Under the pieces are notes generated by a model. The model saw only the letters and a program-made list of their open reading frames with translations. It was not told where the DNA came from and did not search any database. 64,000 nucleotides of DNA from an uncultured Collinsella sp. (GTDB lineage: Bacteria > Actinomycetota > Coriobacteriia > Coriobacteriales > Coriobacteriaceae), in contig CATYSO010000012.1 in NCBI GenBank assembly GCA_958412345.1, positions 1 to 64,000 on the forward strand. The letters run 5' to 3'. Positions 42,716 to 50,620 of the stretch are shown here, one piece after another. The translations under genes were made by a program, and so were the position numbers. Within the stretch, counting starts at the first letter, position 1, and every line of letters starts with the position of its first letter.

Positions 42716-43684
42716 ATGCCGCTCATCTCCATCGTCGTTCCGTGCTACAACGAGCAAGAATCACTTCCGATCTTTCTCAAAGAGCTCGATGGCGTCGTTC
42801 GCGCCATGAACCAACAGGACCCCGGCATCTCCTTTGAAGCCGTCCTCATCGACGATGGCTCGGCGGACAGAACGCTCACCGTCATGAAGGCAGAGGCCGC
42901 GAGCAACCACCCATACACCATCAACTGGCATTCATTCTCGCGCAACTTTGGCAAGGAGGCAGCACTGCTCGCCGGGCTCCAGCATGCAAAGGGTGACTAT
43001 GTCGCCACCATGGACGCCGACATGCAGGATCCGCCCTCACTCCTGCCGCAGATGTACGAGATCTTGCAAACCGAAGACTACGATAACGTCGCCACGCGCA
43101 GAACCACCCGCGAAGGCGAGCCTCCCATCAGGTCGTTCTGCGCCCGCATGTTCTACAAGATCATCAACCGCATTTCCAAGGCCGATATCGTCGATGGAGC
43201 ACGCGATTTTAGGCTCATGAAGCGCCCCATGGTCAACGCCATCATCTCCATGGGCGAATACAACCGATTCTCCAAGGGCATCTACGGCTGGGTCGGATTC
43301 AAGACCAAATGGCTCCCCTATGTAAACGTCAACCGCATCGCCGGCGAGACCAAGTGGAGCTTTTGGTCGCTGCTCCTCTATTCCATCGACGGCATCGTCG
43401 CGTTTTCCACAGCTCCGCTCTCCCTCGCCGCCCTCACGGGTATCGTATTCTGCCTCATCGCCATTCTGGGATTCGTCGTCATCCTGGTTAAAACGCTCGT
43501 TTGGGGCGACCCCGTAGGCGGATGGCCCTCCCTTGCCTGCCTCATTACGCTGTTTGGCGGCATGCAGCTCCTGTGTCTGGGAATCATTGGCGAGTATCTG
43601 GCAAAAGCCTACTTGGAGGCCAAGCACCGCCTCATCTATATCATTCGAGAGTCCAACGAGGAATCTGATGACACGGCCCAGTAA
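42716..43684 (+). CDS. Family 2 glycosyltransferase, GtrB-like bactoprenol glycosyltransferase
   Basis: A 322-residue GT2. It opens ISIVVPCYNEQESLPIF, carries FSRNFGKEAALLAGL and the MDADMQDPP motif (99-107), and ends with two membrane helices, the layout of GtrB/YkoT enzymes that make undecaprenyl-phosphate-glucose. It overlaps the following YfhO gene by 17 bases, which strongly couples them. Confidence 0.9.
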   Translation: MPLISIVVPCYNEQESLPIFLKELDGVVRAMNQQDPGISFEAVLIDDGSADRTLTVMKAEAASNHPYTINWHSFSRNFGKEAALLAGLQHAKGDYVATMDADMQDPPSLLPQMYEILQTEDYDNVATRRTTREGEPPIRSFCARMFYKIINRISKADIVDGARDFRLMKRPMVNAIISMGEYNRFSKGIYGWVGFKTKWLPYVNVNRIAGETKWSFWSLLLYSIDGIVAFSTAPLSLAALTGIVFCLIAILGFVVILVKTLVWGDPVGGWPSLACLITLFGGMQLLCLGIIGEYLAKAYLEAKHRLIYIIRESNEESDDTAQ

Positions 43685-46079
43685 CAGCATGCTCAAGAAT
43701 GTGGCGTTCTATGCCGCCTGCTTCGCTTTTTCCGTCGCGTTCTTTATTGCGCTTGCCATAGCGGGGCATGTCTATCCCTTTGGCGACAACTCGTTTCTCA
43801 CCAACGACCTAAAGTACCAATACATCGACTTCTTTGCGTGGTTCCGACGCGTCCTTTTGGGCGAAGCGAATCTTCGCTATTCCTTTTCCCAGGGACTCGG
43901 CATGAACACTTGGGGGCTCTATAGCTACTACCTCGCGAGCCCCTTCAACCTGCTCTGCGTGTTGTTTCCCGCAGACAAGCTGACGCTCTTCGTATTTACC
44001 ATAACCGCGCTCAAACTGGGCTGCATCCACATCAGCAGCGCTTGGTATGTGCAAAAACGCTTTGACCTGTCCAAACCCGCCGCATTCCTGCTTTCTCTCT
44101 CGTTCACGCTTTGCAGCTGGACCATCAGCAACCTGCGCAACCCACTCTGGATCGACTGCCTCATCCTACTGCCCATCTGCGCCTACGGATGCTACGAGCT
44201 CATCTGCAAGCGGCGCATGGTGCACCTCGTCATCGCAACAGCGCTCAATGTCATGTTCTGCTGGTATACGGCCTATATCAGCATCCTGTTCCTCTGCATC
44301 TTCGTACTGGTCGAATTTGTCGATTATGTTGCAGAAGAGGGCTTTAGCTGGAAGCTTATGCTCGACCGAGCCCTGCGATTTGCAGGCGCCATCGTACTCG
44401 GGCTTCTTCTGTCCGCCTGGACCTTTTTGCCGACCATCCTTGCCATGTCCAAGGGCGGCCCCGTTCTGGCACTCGGCCCCCTACTTAAAACTAGCCTCAA
44501 ATCACTCGTCAGGGGCTTTCTCCCCGGCATGTGGGTGAACAACGATAGTACACCGCAGTTCTATTGCGGCATCATCATGATGCTGCTCGCGGTGAGCCTG
44601 TTGTTTAACCGCAAGGCTTCAATCAAGACGCGCATCGCAACGCTCGTTACGACAGCCATCCTGATCGCAAGCTCCGTTTTGAGCCCGCTCGAGTACATCT
44701 GGTGCGGCATGCGCGTGCCCAATGGCTTCTACTCACGCACGGCTTTTTTGCTGAGCTTCTTTGCGCTGTGGGCCGCGGGATACGCGCTGCAGGCACTCAA
44801 AGAGCGGCCAAAAATGTGCCTAGCCTATCGCCCGGCCGTTGTCTTGCCGTTGATGGCACTCACGACCATCGAGCTATTTGCCAACGCCCATGTTATGTGG
44901 AACCAGCTGTACGTCGGCTATTCCGAATCCACCAACAGTGTCTACGTCGCCACCGCAACAAATACAATCAAGGCGATTCAAGATGAGGATGCGACGCCGT
45001 TTTACCGCATTGACCGTACGACCACGCGCGCCGATAGCGCCGCACTCAACGAAGGCTTAGCGCTCGGGTACAACCAGCTGTCCTCGTATTCATCTGCCAA
45101 CAACCCGCAGGCAATCGCGCTGCTTAACTCCCTTGGATACAGCAGCGTGTGCGAGTTTTCGACCCGCTATGCCGAGCCGATTCTCGCCGTCGACGCGCTG
45201 CTGGGAGTCAAGTATGCCATTGCCGAAAACGCGCCTGCGGGATACGTTTCGGCCAAGACGAATCAGACCGACTCCACACGCGCGGTGTACGAGAACCCCT
45301 ATGCGCTCAGCGTTGGCACCATGGCTTCTGACGACATTCAAAACAGCACGCTGAAGGGCGAGAACCCCTTCGAAAAGCAGAACGACCTCTACAGCAAAAT
45401 CCTGGGCCGAGAGGTCGAGCTCTATACCAAGATCGAGGCCACGAGCACGGAGAATAGCGATAGCCTAAAGCAATTGAGCGTTACCGTACCGGCAAACTCT
45501 ATCGGGTATCTCTACATCAACAAAGATGCGACCGCCGGCAGTTATTGGCCCGTCACCCTTACCATCGACCAGCGAACGATCGAAAACGAAGCTTGGCGAT
45601 TCGATAACAATATCCGCCAGATTGCGGATGTATCGGACGCCCCGAGCCAGCATACGGTGTCAATCGGAGTCGCAGAGGGCTATACAGACATGCCCCAAGA
45701 CAATGAGCCGGTCTTTTACGCGCTCAATCTGGACGTTTTCGAGCAGATTATAGATGAGCTTAAGGCAAGCGAGTTTATACCGACGATTTTCGAAGATGGC
45801 AAGATCGAGGGCGAATTGATCGCCAAGAACGATGGCAACCTGTTGCTGAGCGTTCCGTACGATGAGGGCTGGAGCGTATCGGTGAACGGAACCGCCGCAG
45901 AACTAATGCCCGCCGCCGATAAGGGCTTGTCGTGCCTGAACGTGCAGAAAGGCACGAATAGGATCGAGATGACCCGCAAGACCCCGGGCGCCCTTGCGGG
46001 GCTTGCAGTGAGTCTGGCGACCGCTGCCGCCTTTATCGCGACTGGACTATACACCAGGCAAAAGAAAAGCCGCCGTTAA
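43668..46079 (+). CDS. YfhO-family membrane protein
   Basis: An 803-residue protein with about 12 helices in the first 470 residues and a large extracytoplasmic C-terminal domain ending in one more helix. The early loop FLTNDLKYQYIDFFAWFRR and FSFSQGLGMN-like segment are typical of YfhO. In Gram-positive bacteria YfhO uses undecaprenyl-phosphate sugars to glycosylate lipoteichoic acid or related polymers outside the cell. The ATG at 43668 was chosen since GAGG lies six bases upstream; the longer frame is out of context. Its donor is probably made by the overlapping GtrB-like gene. Confidence 0.88.
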   Translation: MTRPSNSMLKNVAFYAACFAFSVAFFIALAIAGHVYPFGDNSFLTNDLKYQYIDFFAWFRRVLLGEANLRYSFSQGLGMNTWGLYSYYLASPFNLLCVLFPADKLTLFVFTITALKLGCIHISSAWYVQKRFDLSKPAAFLLSLSFTLCSWTISNLRNPLWIDCLILLPICAYGCYELICKRRMVHLVIATALNVMFCWYTAYISILFLCIFVLVEFVDYVAEEGFSWKLMLDRALRFAGAIVLGLLLSAWTFLPTILAMSKGGPVLALGPLLKTSLKSLVRGFLPGMWVNNDSTPQFYCGIIMMLLAVSLLFNRKASIKTRIATLVTTAILIASSVLSPLEYIWCGMRVPNGFYSRTAFLLSFFALWAAGYALQALKERPKMCLAYRPAVVLPLMALTTIELFANAHVMWNQLYVGYSESTNSVYVATATNTIKAIQDEDATPFYRIDRTTTRADSAALNEGLALGYNQLSSYSSANNPQAIALLNSLGYSSVCEFSTRYAEPILAVDALLGVKYAIAENAPAGYVSAKTNQTDSTRAVYENPYALSVGTMASDDIQNSTLKGENPFEKQNDLYSKILGREVELYTKIEATSTENSDSLKQLSVTVPANSIGYLYINKDATAGSYWPVTLTIDQRTIENEAWRFDNNIRQIADVSDAPSQHTVSIGVAEGYTDMPQDNEPVFYALNLDVFEQIIDELKASEFIPTIFEDGKIEGELIAKNDGNLLLSVPYDEGWSVSVNGTAAELMPAADKGLSCLNVQKGTNRIEMTRKTPGALAGLAVSLATAAAFIATGLYTRQKKSRR

Positions 46080-46094
46080 CAAGCGGCGGCTTTT
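46065..46094. terminator. Bidirectional terminator between the YfhO gene and rmlCD
   Basis: AAAAGCCGCCG (46065-46075) pairs with CGGCGGCTTTT (46084-46094). It overlaps the YfhO stop codon and serves both convergent genes, with T runs on either strand. Confidence 0.85.
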
Positions 46095-46116
46095 ACTCTC
46101 GAAAAGTTAATAGCGG

Positions 46117-47571
46117 CTAGAGCGTCTTAAGGTACTCCCCCAGCTCTTCCTCCCAGTCGGGCATGTGGAAGCCGGCGGATTCGAGCTTGGACAGGTCGAG
46201 CGCGGAGTGGACCGGGCGCGGGGCGATGGGCCCCTCGGCGCTGGCGTAGTAGTCGGCGGTCGATACCGGCACGACCCTGTCCCCGTTGCCGTTGGCGGCC
46301 TCGAAGACGGCACGGGCGATGTCCGCCCAGCTCCTCACGGCTCCGGACCCGGTGCAGTTATAGGTGCCGTAGGGCGCTTTCGCGTCCAGAACGTGGAAGA
46401 TGGCCGCGGCCATGTCGCGCGTGAAGGTCAGGCGGCCCAGCTGGTCGTCCACGACGGTGATCTTGTCCAGCCCGTCCTCGGGGTCGGCGACGCGGTCGGA
46501 CAGCCCCTTCATGGTCTTGACGAAGTTGCGGCCCTCGCCGATGACCCAGGAGCTGCGCATGATGTAGTGGCGCGGGCAGCCTGCAACTGCGATGTCGCCG
46601 GCGGCCTTGGTCTGGCCGTAGACGGAAAGCGGGCTGAAGGGCTCATCCTCGGTGTGCGCCTCCGCGGTGCCGTCGAAGACGTAGTCGCTGGACACGTGGA
46701 CGAGCGTGATGCCGTGCTCGGCGCAGGCGCGGGCGAGGAGCGCCGGGCCGGTGGCGTTGGCCTTCCATGCGATGGCGCGGCCCTCGGGGGTCTCCGCTTT
46801 ATCCACGGCCGTGTAGGCGCCGCAGTTGATGACGGTGCCGTAGAGCGACCAGTCATACTGCGCATAGGCGTCAGGGTCGGACATGTCGAAGGTGTCGATG
46901 TCGCAGAAGTCGAAGTCCTTGGCGACCCCGCGCTCCTCCGCAAGCTTTCGGACCGCATGTCCCAGCTGGCCGTTGCAGCCGGTGACGAGGGTGCGCTTCG
47001 GCGCCATGGGGACGACGTCGGCGAGCATCGGGTGGTTGAGGTCGGCCTCGGAAACGGTGGCCTGGTCCAGCGGGATCGGCCACTGGATGGCGAGCTCCGG
47101 GTCGGCGAGGTTCACGAAGGTGTAGGTCTTCTTGAGCTCGAGGGACCAGTGGGCGTCCACCAGGTAGGTATAGGCGGTGCCGTCCTCCAGCGCCTGGAAG
47201 GAGTTGCCCACGCCGCGCGGGACGTAGATGGCCTTGGACGGGTCCAGCACGGTCGTGAAGACCTTGCCGAAGGTCCCGCTCCCCTCGCGCAGGTCCACCC
47301 AGGCGCCGAAGACGCTGCCGCGGGCCACGGAGATGAACTTGTCCCAGGGCTCCGCGTGGATGCCGCGGGTGACGCCCCTGCTGTCGTTGTAGGAGATGTT
47401 GTTCTGGACGATGCGGAAGTCGGGGATGCCCAACTCGGTCATCTTGGCGCGCTGCCAGTTCTCCTTGAACCAGCCGCGCGAGTCGCCGTGGACGGCGAGG
47501 TCGACGACCCTGAGGCCCTCGATGCCGGTCTCCGCGACGGAGAGGTCCTTCTCGAATGCGATGTCTGCCAT
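46117..47571 (-). CDS. rfbC/rfbD: dTDP-4-dehydrorhamnose 3,5-epimerase / reductase fusion (RmlC-RmlD)
   Basis: A 484-residue fusion catalysing the last two steps of dTDP-L-rhamnose synthesis. Residues 1-190 are the RmlC cupin (GVTRGIH with His72, VPRGVGNSFQAL). Residues 193-484 are RmlD, with the NAD(P) motif GCNGQLG (198-204), HVSSDYVFDG and the YGQTK catalytic pair. A single frame runs through both. The DNA is very GC-rich compared with the neighbouring YfhO and epimerase genes. Similar fusions are known in bifidobacteria and other actinobacteria. Confidence 0.95.
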   Translation of the reverse strand: MADIAFEKDLSVAETGIEGLRVVDLAVHGDSRGWFKENWQRAKMTELGIPDFRIVQNNISYNDSRGVTRGIHAEPWDKFISVARGSVFGAWVDLREGSGTFGKVFTTVLDPSKAIYVPRGVGNSFQALEDGTAYTYLVDAHWSLELKKTYTFVNLADPELAIQWPIPLDQATVSEADLNHPMLADVVPMAPKRTLVTGCNGQLGHAVRKLAEERGVAKDFDFCDIDTFDMSDPDAYAQYDWSLYGTVINCGAYTAVDKAETPEGRAIAWKANATGPALLARACAEHGITLVHVSSDYVFDGTAEAHTEDEPFSPLSVYGQTKAAGDIAVAGCPRHYIMRSSWVIGEGRNFVKTMKGLSDRVADPEDGLDKITVVDDQLGRLTFTRDMAAAIFHVLDAKAPYGTYNCTGSGAVRSWADIARAVFEAANGNGDRVVPVSTADYYASAEGPIAPRPVHSALDLSKLESAGFHMPDWEEELGEYLKTL

Positions 47572-47608
47572 GTGGGAAAAGCTCCTATCGAAGAGGTTGG
47601 GAAACCTA

Positions 47609-47667
47609 GGGCGCCCGCGCGGGGACGCAGGATCATCCCCATGCCCTGCGGCCCCGCGCGGGCGCCC
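47609..47667. repeat. Very stable GC-rich stem-loop between rmlB and rmlCD
   Basis: A 16-bp perfect arm (47609-47624 with 47652-47667, all G/C) is extended by an inner CGCAGG/CCTGCG stem (47626-47631 with 47645-47650). It fills the 123-base gap inside the rml operon. It has no T run, so it is either a Rho-independent-like pause, an mRNA stabiliser or a repeat element. Confidence 0.75.
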
Positions 47668-47694
47668 CGCGGTGCGGGATGCCGTGCGGGCGGC

Positions 47695-48714
47695 CTACTG
47701 CCCCTGAGAGCGGTAGCGCGCCTCGGTGGCCTCCTTGGCCGGGCGCCACCAGGACTCGTTGGCCACGTACCAGTCGATGGTGGCCTTGAGCCCCCCGGCG
47801 AAGTCGGTGTGGGCCGGCCTCCAGCCCAGCTCGCGCTGGAGCTTGGTGGAGTCGATGGCGTAGCGGCGGTCGTGGCCGGGGCGGTCGGCGACCCAGTCGA
47901 AGTCCTCGGGGTCGCGGCCCATGGCCTCGAGGATCATGCGCAGGACGGTGATGTTGTTCTTCTCGCCGTCGGCGCCGATGAGGTAGGTCTCCCCCATCTC
48001 GCCCTTGGTGAGGATGTCCCAGACGGCGCTGGAGTGGTCCTCGGTGTGGATCCAGTCGCGGACGTTCTCGCCCCTCCCGTAGAGCTTGGGGCGCACGCCG
48101 TCGATGATATTGGTGATCTGGCGCGGGATGAACTTCTCCACGTGCTGGTAGGGGCCGTAGTTGTTGGAGCAGTTGGAGATCGTGGTGCGAAGCCCGTAGG
48201 TGCGGGTCCAGGCGCGCACGAGCATGTCGGAGCTGGCCTTGGTGCTCGAATACGGCGAGGACGGCTTATAGGGCGTCTCCTCGGTGAACTTCGCCGGGTC
48301 GTCGAGCGCCAGGTCACCGTAGACCTCATCGGTGGAGACGTGGTGGTAGCGGATGCCGTATTTGCGGACGGCCTCCAGCAGGCGGAAGGTGCCCTCCACG
48401 TTGGTGCGGAGGAACGGCTCGGGGTCGGCGATGGAGTTGTCGTTGTGGGACTCTGCGGCGTAGTGCACGATCGCGTCGTGGCCGGGCACAATCTTATCCA
48501 GCAGCTCGGCGTCGCAGATGTCGCCCACGACGAGCTCGACGCGGTCGGCCGGCAGCCCGGCGATGTTCTCGGGGTTGCCGGCGTAGGTCAGCTTGTCCAG
48601 GACGGTGACGTGTACGTCGGGGTGGTTGTTGACCACGTAGTGCACGAAGTTGCTGCCGATGAAGCCGCAGCCGCCCGTGACGATGATGTTCTTAGGTTCA
48701 AAAATATCAGACAT
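47695..48714 (-). CDS. rfbB: dTDP-glucose 4,6-dehydratase
   Basis: A 339-residue extended SDR enzyme making dTDP-4-keto-6-deoxyglucose. The NAD motif TGGCGFIG is at 13-20, STDEVYGD includes the active-site TDE (128-130), and YSSTK (155-159) is the catalytic Tyr/Lys pair. The ATG at 48714 has AGGAG four bases upstream. It lies only 19 bases after the stop of the 77-residue cassette protein, so the foreign cassette is fused transcriptionally to the rhamnose operon. GC-rich like the other rml genes. Confidence 0.95.
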   Translation of the reverse strand: MSDIFEPKNIIVTGGCGFIGSNFVHYVVNNHPDVHVTVLDKLTYAGNPENIAGLPADRVELVVGDICDAELLDKIVPGHDAIVHYAAESHNDNSIADPEPFLRTNVEGTFRLLEAVRKYGIRYHHVSTDEVYGDLALDDPAKFTEETPYKPSSPYSSTKASSDMLVRAWTRTYGLRTTISNCSNNYGPYQHVEKFIPRQITNIIDGVRPKLYGRGENVRDWIHTEDHSSAVWDILTKGEMGETYLIGADGEKNNITVLRMILEAMGRDPEDFDWVADRPGHDRRYAIDSTKLQRELGWRPAHTDFAGGLKATIDWYVANESWWRPAKEATEARYRSQGQ

Positions 48715-48733
48715 GGAACTCCTCATTACATGT

Positions 48734-48967
48734 TTACGCAGCAAATTGCTTTTCCAGCTTAGCGATTAACTCATCTTCAGAGTCAACAAACTCATAAGGC
48801 TCATATTCACCGTATGCAGAGGGACGACTAATTGTAACCAGCTGAAGATCGGAGGAACCGAACCGGCCCTCAACCTTATCAATGAAATCAATCAGGTCTT
48901 GCCCAGGCTCTGCGCTCAGCGCAAGCGACCCTTCTTTCGAAAACCACTTAGCAACCAGATAGCACAT
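48734..48967 (-). CDS. Small acidic protein (DUF6718-like), candidate antitoxin
   Basis: A 77-residue protein beginning MCYLVAKWFSKEG, with a central LVTISRPSAYGEYEPYEF and an acidic C terminus. It resembles small DUF6718-type proteins as I remember them; their function is unknown. GGAGG seven bases before the ATG lies inside the preceding gene, and the two coding regions overlap by 20 bases, the tight coupling typical of toxin-antitoxin pairs. It could equally be an unrelated cargo gene. Confidence 0.7.
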   Translation of the reverse strand: MCYLVAKWFSKEGSLALSAEPGQDLIDFIDKVEGRFGSSDLQLVTISRPSAYGEYEPYEFVDSEDELIAKLEKQFAA

Positions 48968-49559
48968 CGTCTAACCTCCTAACAAAATCACCCTCGCTAT
49001 GGATGCAGCCTCTTTCGTATGCCAAACGAAGCTCGAGTCCAATATCGGGATTATCAAATCGTTTATACACATATTTGTGAAGCCAGTTATTAATCTGCCT
49101 ATCGTAATACGTATTGTACTGAATCTCCACCGGGTAATACCCAGCCTTGCGCGTGAAATATACGTGAACACCCCTGTATCCATCGTCAACAGACTTGCCT
49201 TGGGACATATCAACTACTTTTAAACATGCTTCGTCGACTTCGAGGATATCCTCATAAGAGTCAACCATCGAACGAAAGCCTAATAGGTCGTTAAAGACTT
49301 TTCTAACTTGGTGATCAGGATAATAACGGTCATATTTGAGCGAAATCGACTGAGCACTTTTAATTCTATAGTCGACAGGAAGGTCAACGAGAACACCCAG
49401 GGACGTATACCATTTACGGGCGCTATTCAATTCATCCAGCAACTCATCGCGTTTGAAATAGTGAAGGTTCTTCTTAAGCGAAATGCCCAGCTCACTTTTA
49501 TAGGATAGCGAGGAAAGGAGCTCGAGAGACAATCCGTCTCGCTTTAAAATAGCTTCCAT
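48948..49559 (-). CDS. RelA/SpoT-fold nucleotidyltransferase (small alarmone synthetase or ToxSAS-like)
   Basis: A 203-residue protein with the synthetase-domain motifs of the RelA/SpoT family. RIKSAQSISLK (65-75) is the ATP-phosphate binding pattern R-x-K-S..S..K, followed by DLLGFR (91-96), DDGYRGVH (126-132) and VEIQYNT (144-150) with the catalytic-type glutamate E145. There is no hydrolase, TGS or ACT domain. Members make (p)ppGpp or ppApp, or pyrophosphorylate tRNA CCA ends as toxins. The codon use is AT-rich and unlike the flanking rml genes. ATG 49559 was preferred; a GTG two codons earlier is possible. Confidence 0.8.
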   Translation of the reverse strand: MEAILKRDGLSLELLSSLSYKSELGISLKKNLHYFKRDELLDELNSARKWYTSLGVLVDLPVDYRIKSAQSISLKYDRYYPDHQVRKVFNDLLGFRSMVDSYEDILEVDEACLKVVDMSQGKSVDDGYRGVHVYFTRKAGYYPVEIQYNTYYDRQINNWLHKYVYKRFDNPDIGLELRLAYERGCIHSEGDFVRRLDDVLSGC

Positions 49560-49592
49560 AATCACCTACCAATACGCGACCAGAGAGCCGTC

Positions 49593-49617
49593 CCCAGGCG
49601 ATCTCCTCGGGCACGGA
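49593..49617. repeat. 25-bp exact copy of an internal rmlA segment (scar)
   Basis: These 25 bases are identical, in the same orientation, to 51279-51303 inside rmlA. AGCCGT just to the left is also shared after a two-base gap. The copy lies in the 77-base gap between the ATPase and RelA-like genes and encodes nothing there. Confidence 0.85.
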
Positions 49618-49636
49618 GCAGCACTATTCAACAAAA

Positions 49637-50611
49637 CTATCGGACATTTCGACATGCGATAAGAGCCATGACCTTCGCGGAATTACTTCCCGTACAAAAC
49701 GCTTCCGGAATGCAGTCTTTGTCGTACTGAAAAACCGAACCCGCAGTTTCTTCGCGTAAGTACTTATAGAAGAAGTCCTCCCAGCTTTTAAACTTCTCAC
49801 TGTCTGCAAACGCTTCCGGGGCTTCCAAAACCGCCTTAGCATCTAGCCCAGAAATAACGCCGGAACTTAGCAGAAGCCACTCGAACGACTCGGGAAGACA
49901 AACCGTAACTGCATCGCGGCGAATATCTTGGAGCTTAAGAACACGGTCCGCGTAACATCCAAATGCTGCTCCGTCCGCAACAACAAACATGCGATCATCG
50001 AGATGCTGATCCAACCAGCCCAAAATCGCGCTGTTCGTCATAGCCGAAGCACAATTAAGCTCACGGCCAGCGAAATGCCGTTCAAAGAACTGAAAACCAG
50101 ACTTACTGTCCTCGCATAGAAGGATGGAAAAGTCCCGCTTTGGCGCTGACCGGGAAATAGCGTAACGGTGATTGCCGCGATCTTGATAAACGGGTACGAA
50201 GGAGTGGTATTTTCCGCTCGTCTTAATCTTGTATATCTCATCCACGCTATACGGAAGATTGGGGAAGTCAGCCCTTGAAATCAGCACGAAGTAGTTCGAG
50301 GAATACAACACATGATGAGCAAAATCATCGGAATGAATCTCTTTTAAGCCCTCGTCGACAAATACAATCGAATCATGAACGGACGAAAGCTGATTTCTCC
50401 AGTCATAATCAGTCAGGGCAACGCAAGGACAATCGCATTGCAGAGAAACGCCCGACTGCTCACCCATACGCATATAGTCCGCGACCATGTCAAACAGCGT
50501 CGTCTTGCCGGTACCGCTATCACCGCGCACGATAGTGATATTCCGCTTAATAGTGAATGTATACTTGGTTCCCCTACGGCGGGAAATCTTAACGAGATGC
50601 GAACCGTTCAT
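49637..50611 (-). CDS. P-loop ATPase of unknown function (paired with DUF4869 protein)
   Basis: A 324-residue protein. Walker A GDSGTGKTTL is near residues 30-39, and a Walker-B-like SIVFVDEG is near 80-90. The C-terminal half has FSILLCEDSKSGFQFFERHF and looks like a second alpha/beta region without known signature. It is not recognisable as a transporter, helicase or restriction ATPase. The ATG at 50611 follows AGGTG and lies nine bases after the DUF4869 stop, so the two are coupled. AT-rich. Confidence 0.7.
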   Translation of the reverse strand: MNGSHLVKISRRRGTKYTFTIKRNITIVRGDSGTGKTTLFDMVADYMRMGEQSGVSLQCDCPCVALTDYDWRNQLSSVHDSIVFVDEGLKEIHSDDFAHHVLYSSNYFVLISRADFPNLPYSVDEIYKIKTSGKYHSFVPVYQDRGNHRYAISRSAPKRDFSILLCEDSKSGFQFFERHFAGRELNCASAMTNSAILGWLDQHLDDRMFVVADGAAFGCYADRVLKLQDIRRDAVTVCLPESFEWLLLSSGVISGLDAKAVLEAPEAFADSEKFKSWEDFFYKYLREETAGSVFQYDKDCIPEAFCTGSNSAKVMALIACRNVR

Positions 50612-50620
50612 AAGCAGCAC

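Noticed and set aside
46165..48762. 865-codon plus-strand frame antisense to rmlCD and rmlB
   Set aside because: It arises from the extreme GC content of the rml genes and resembles no protein.
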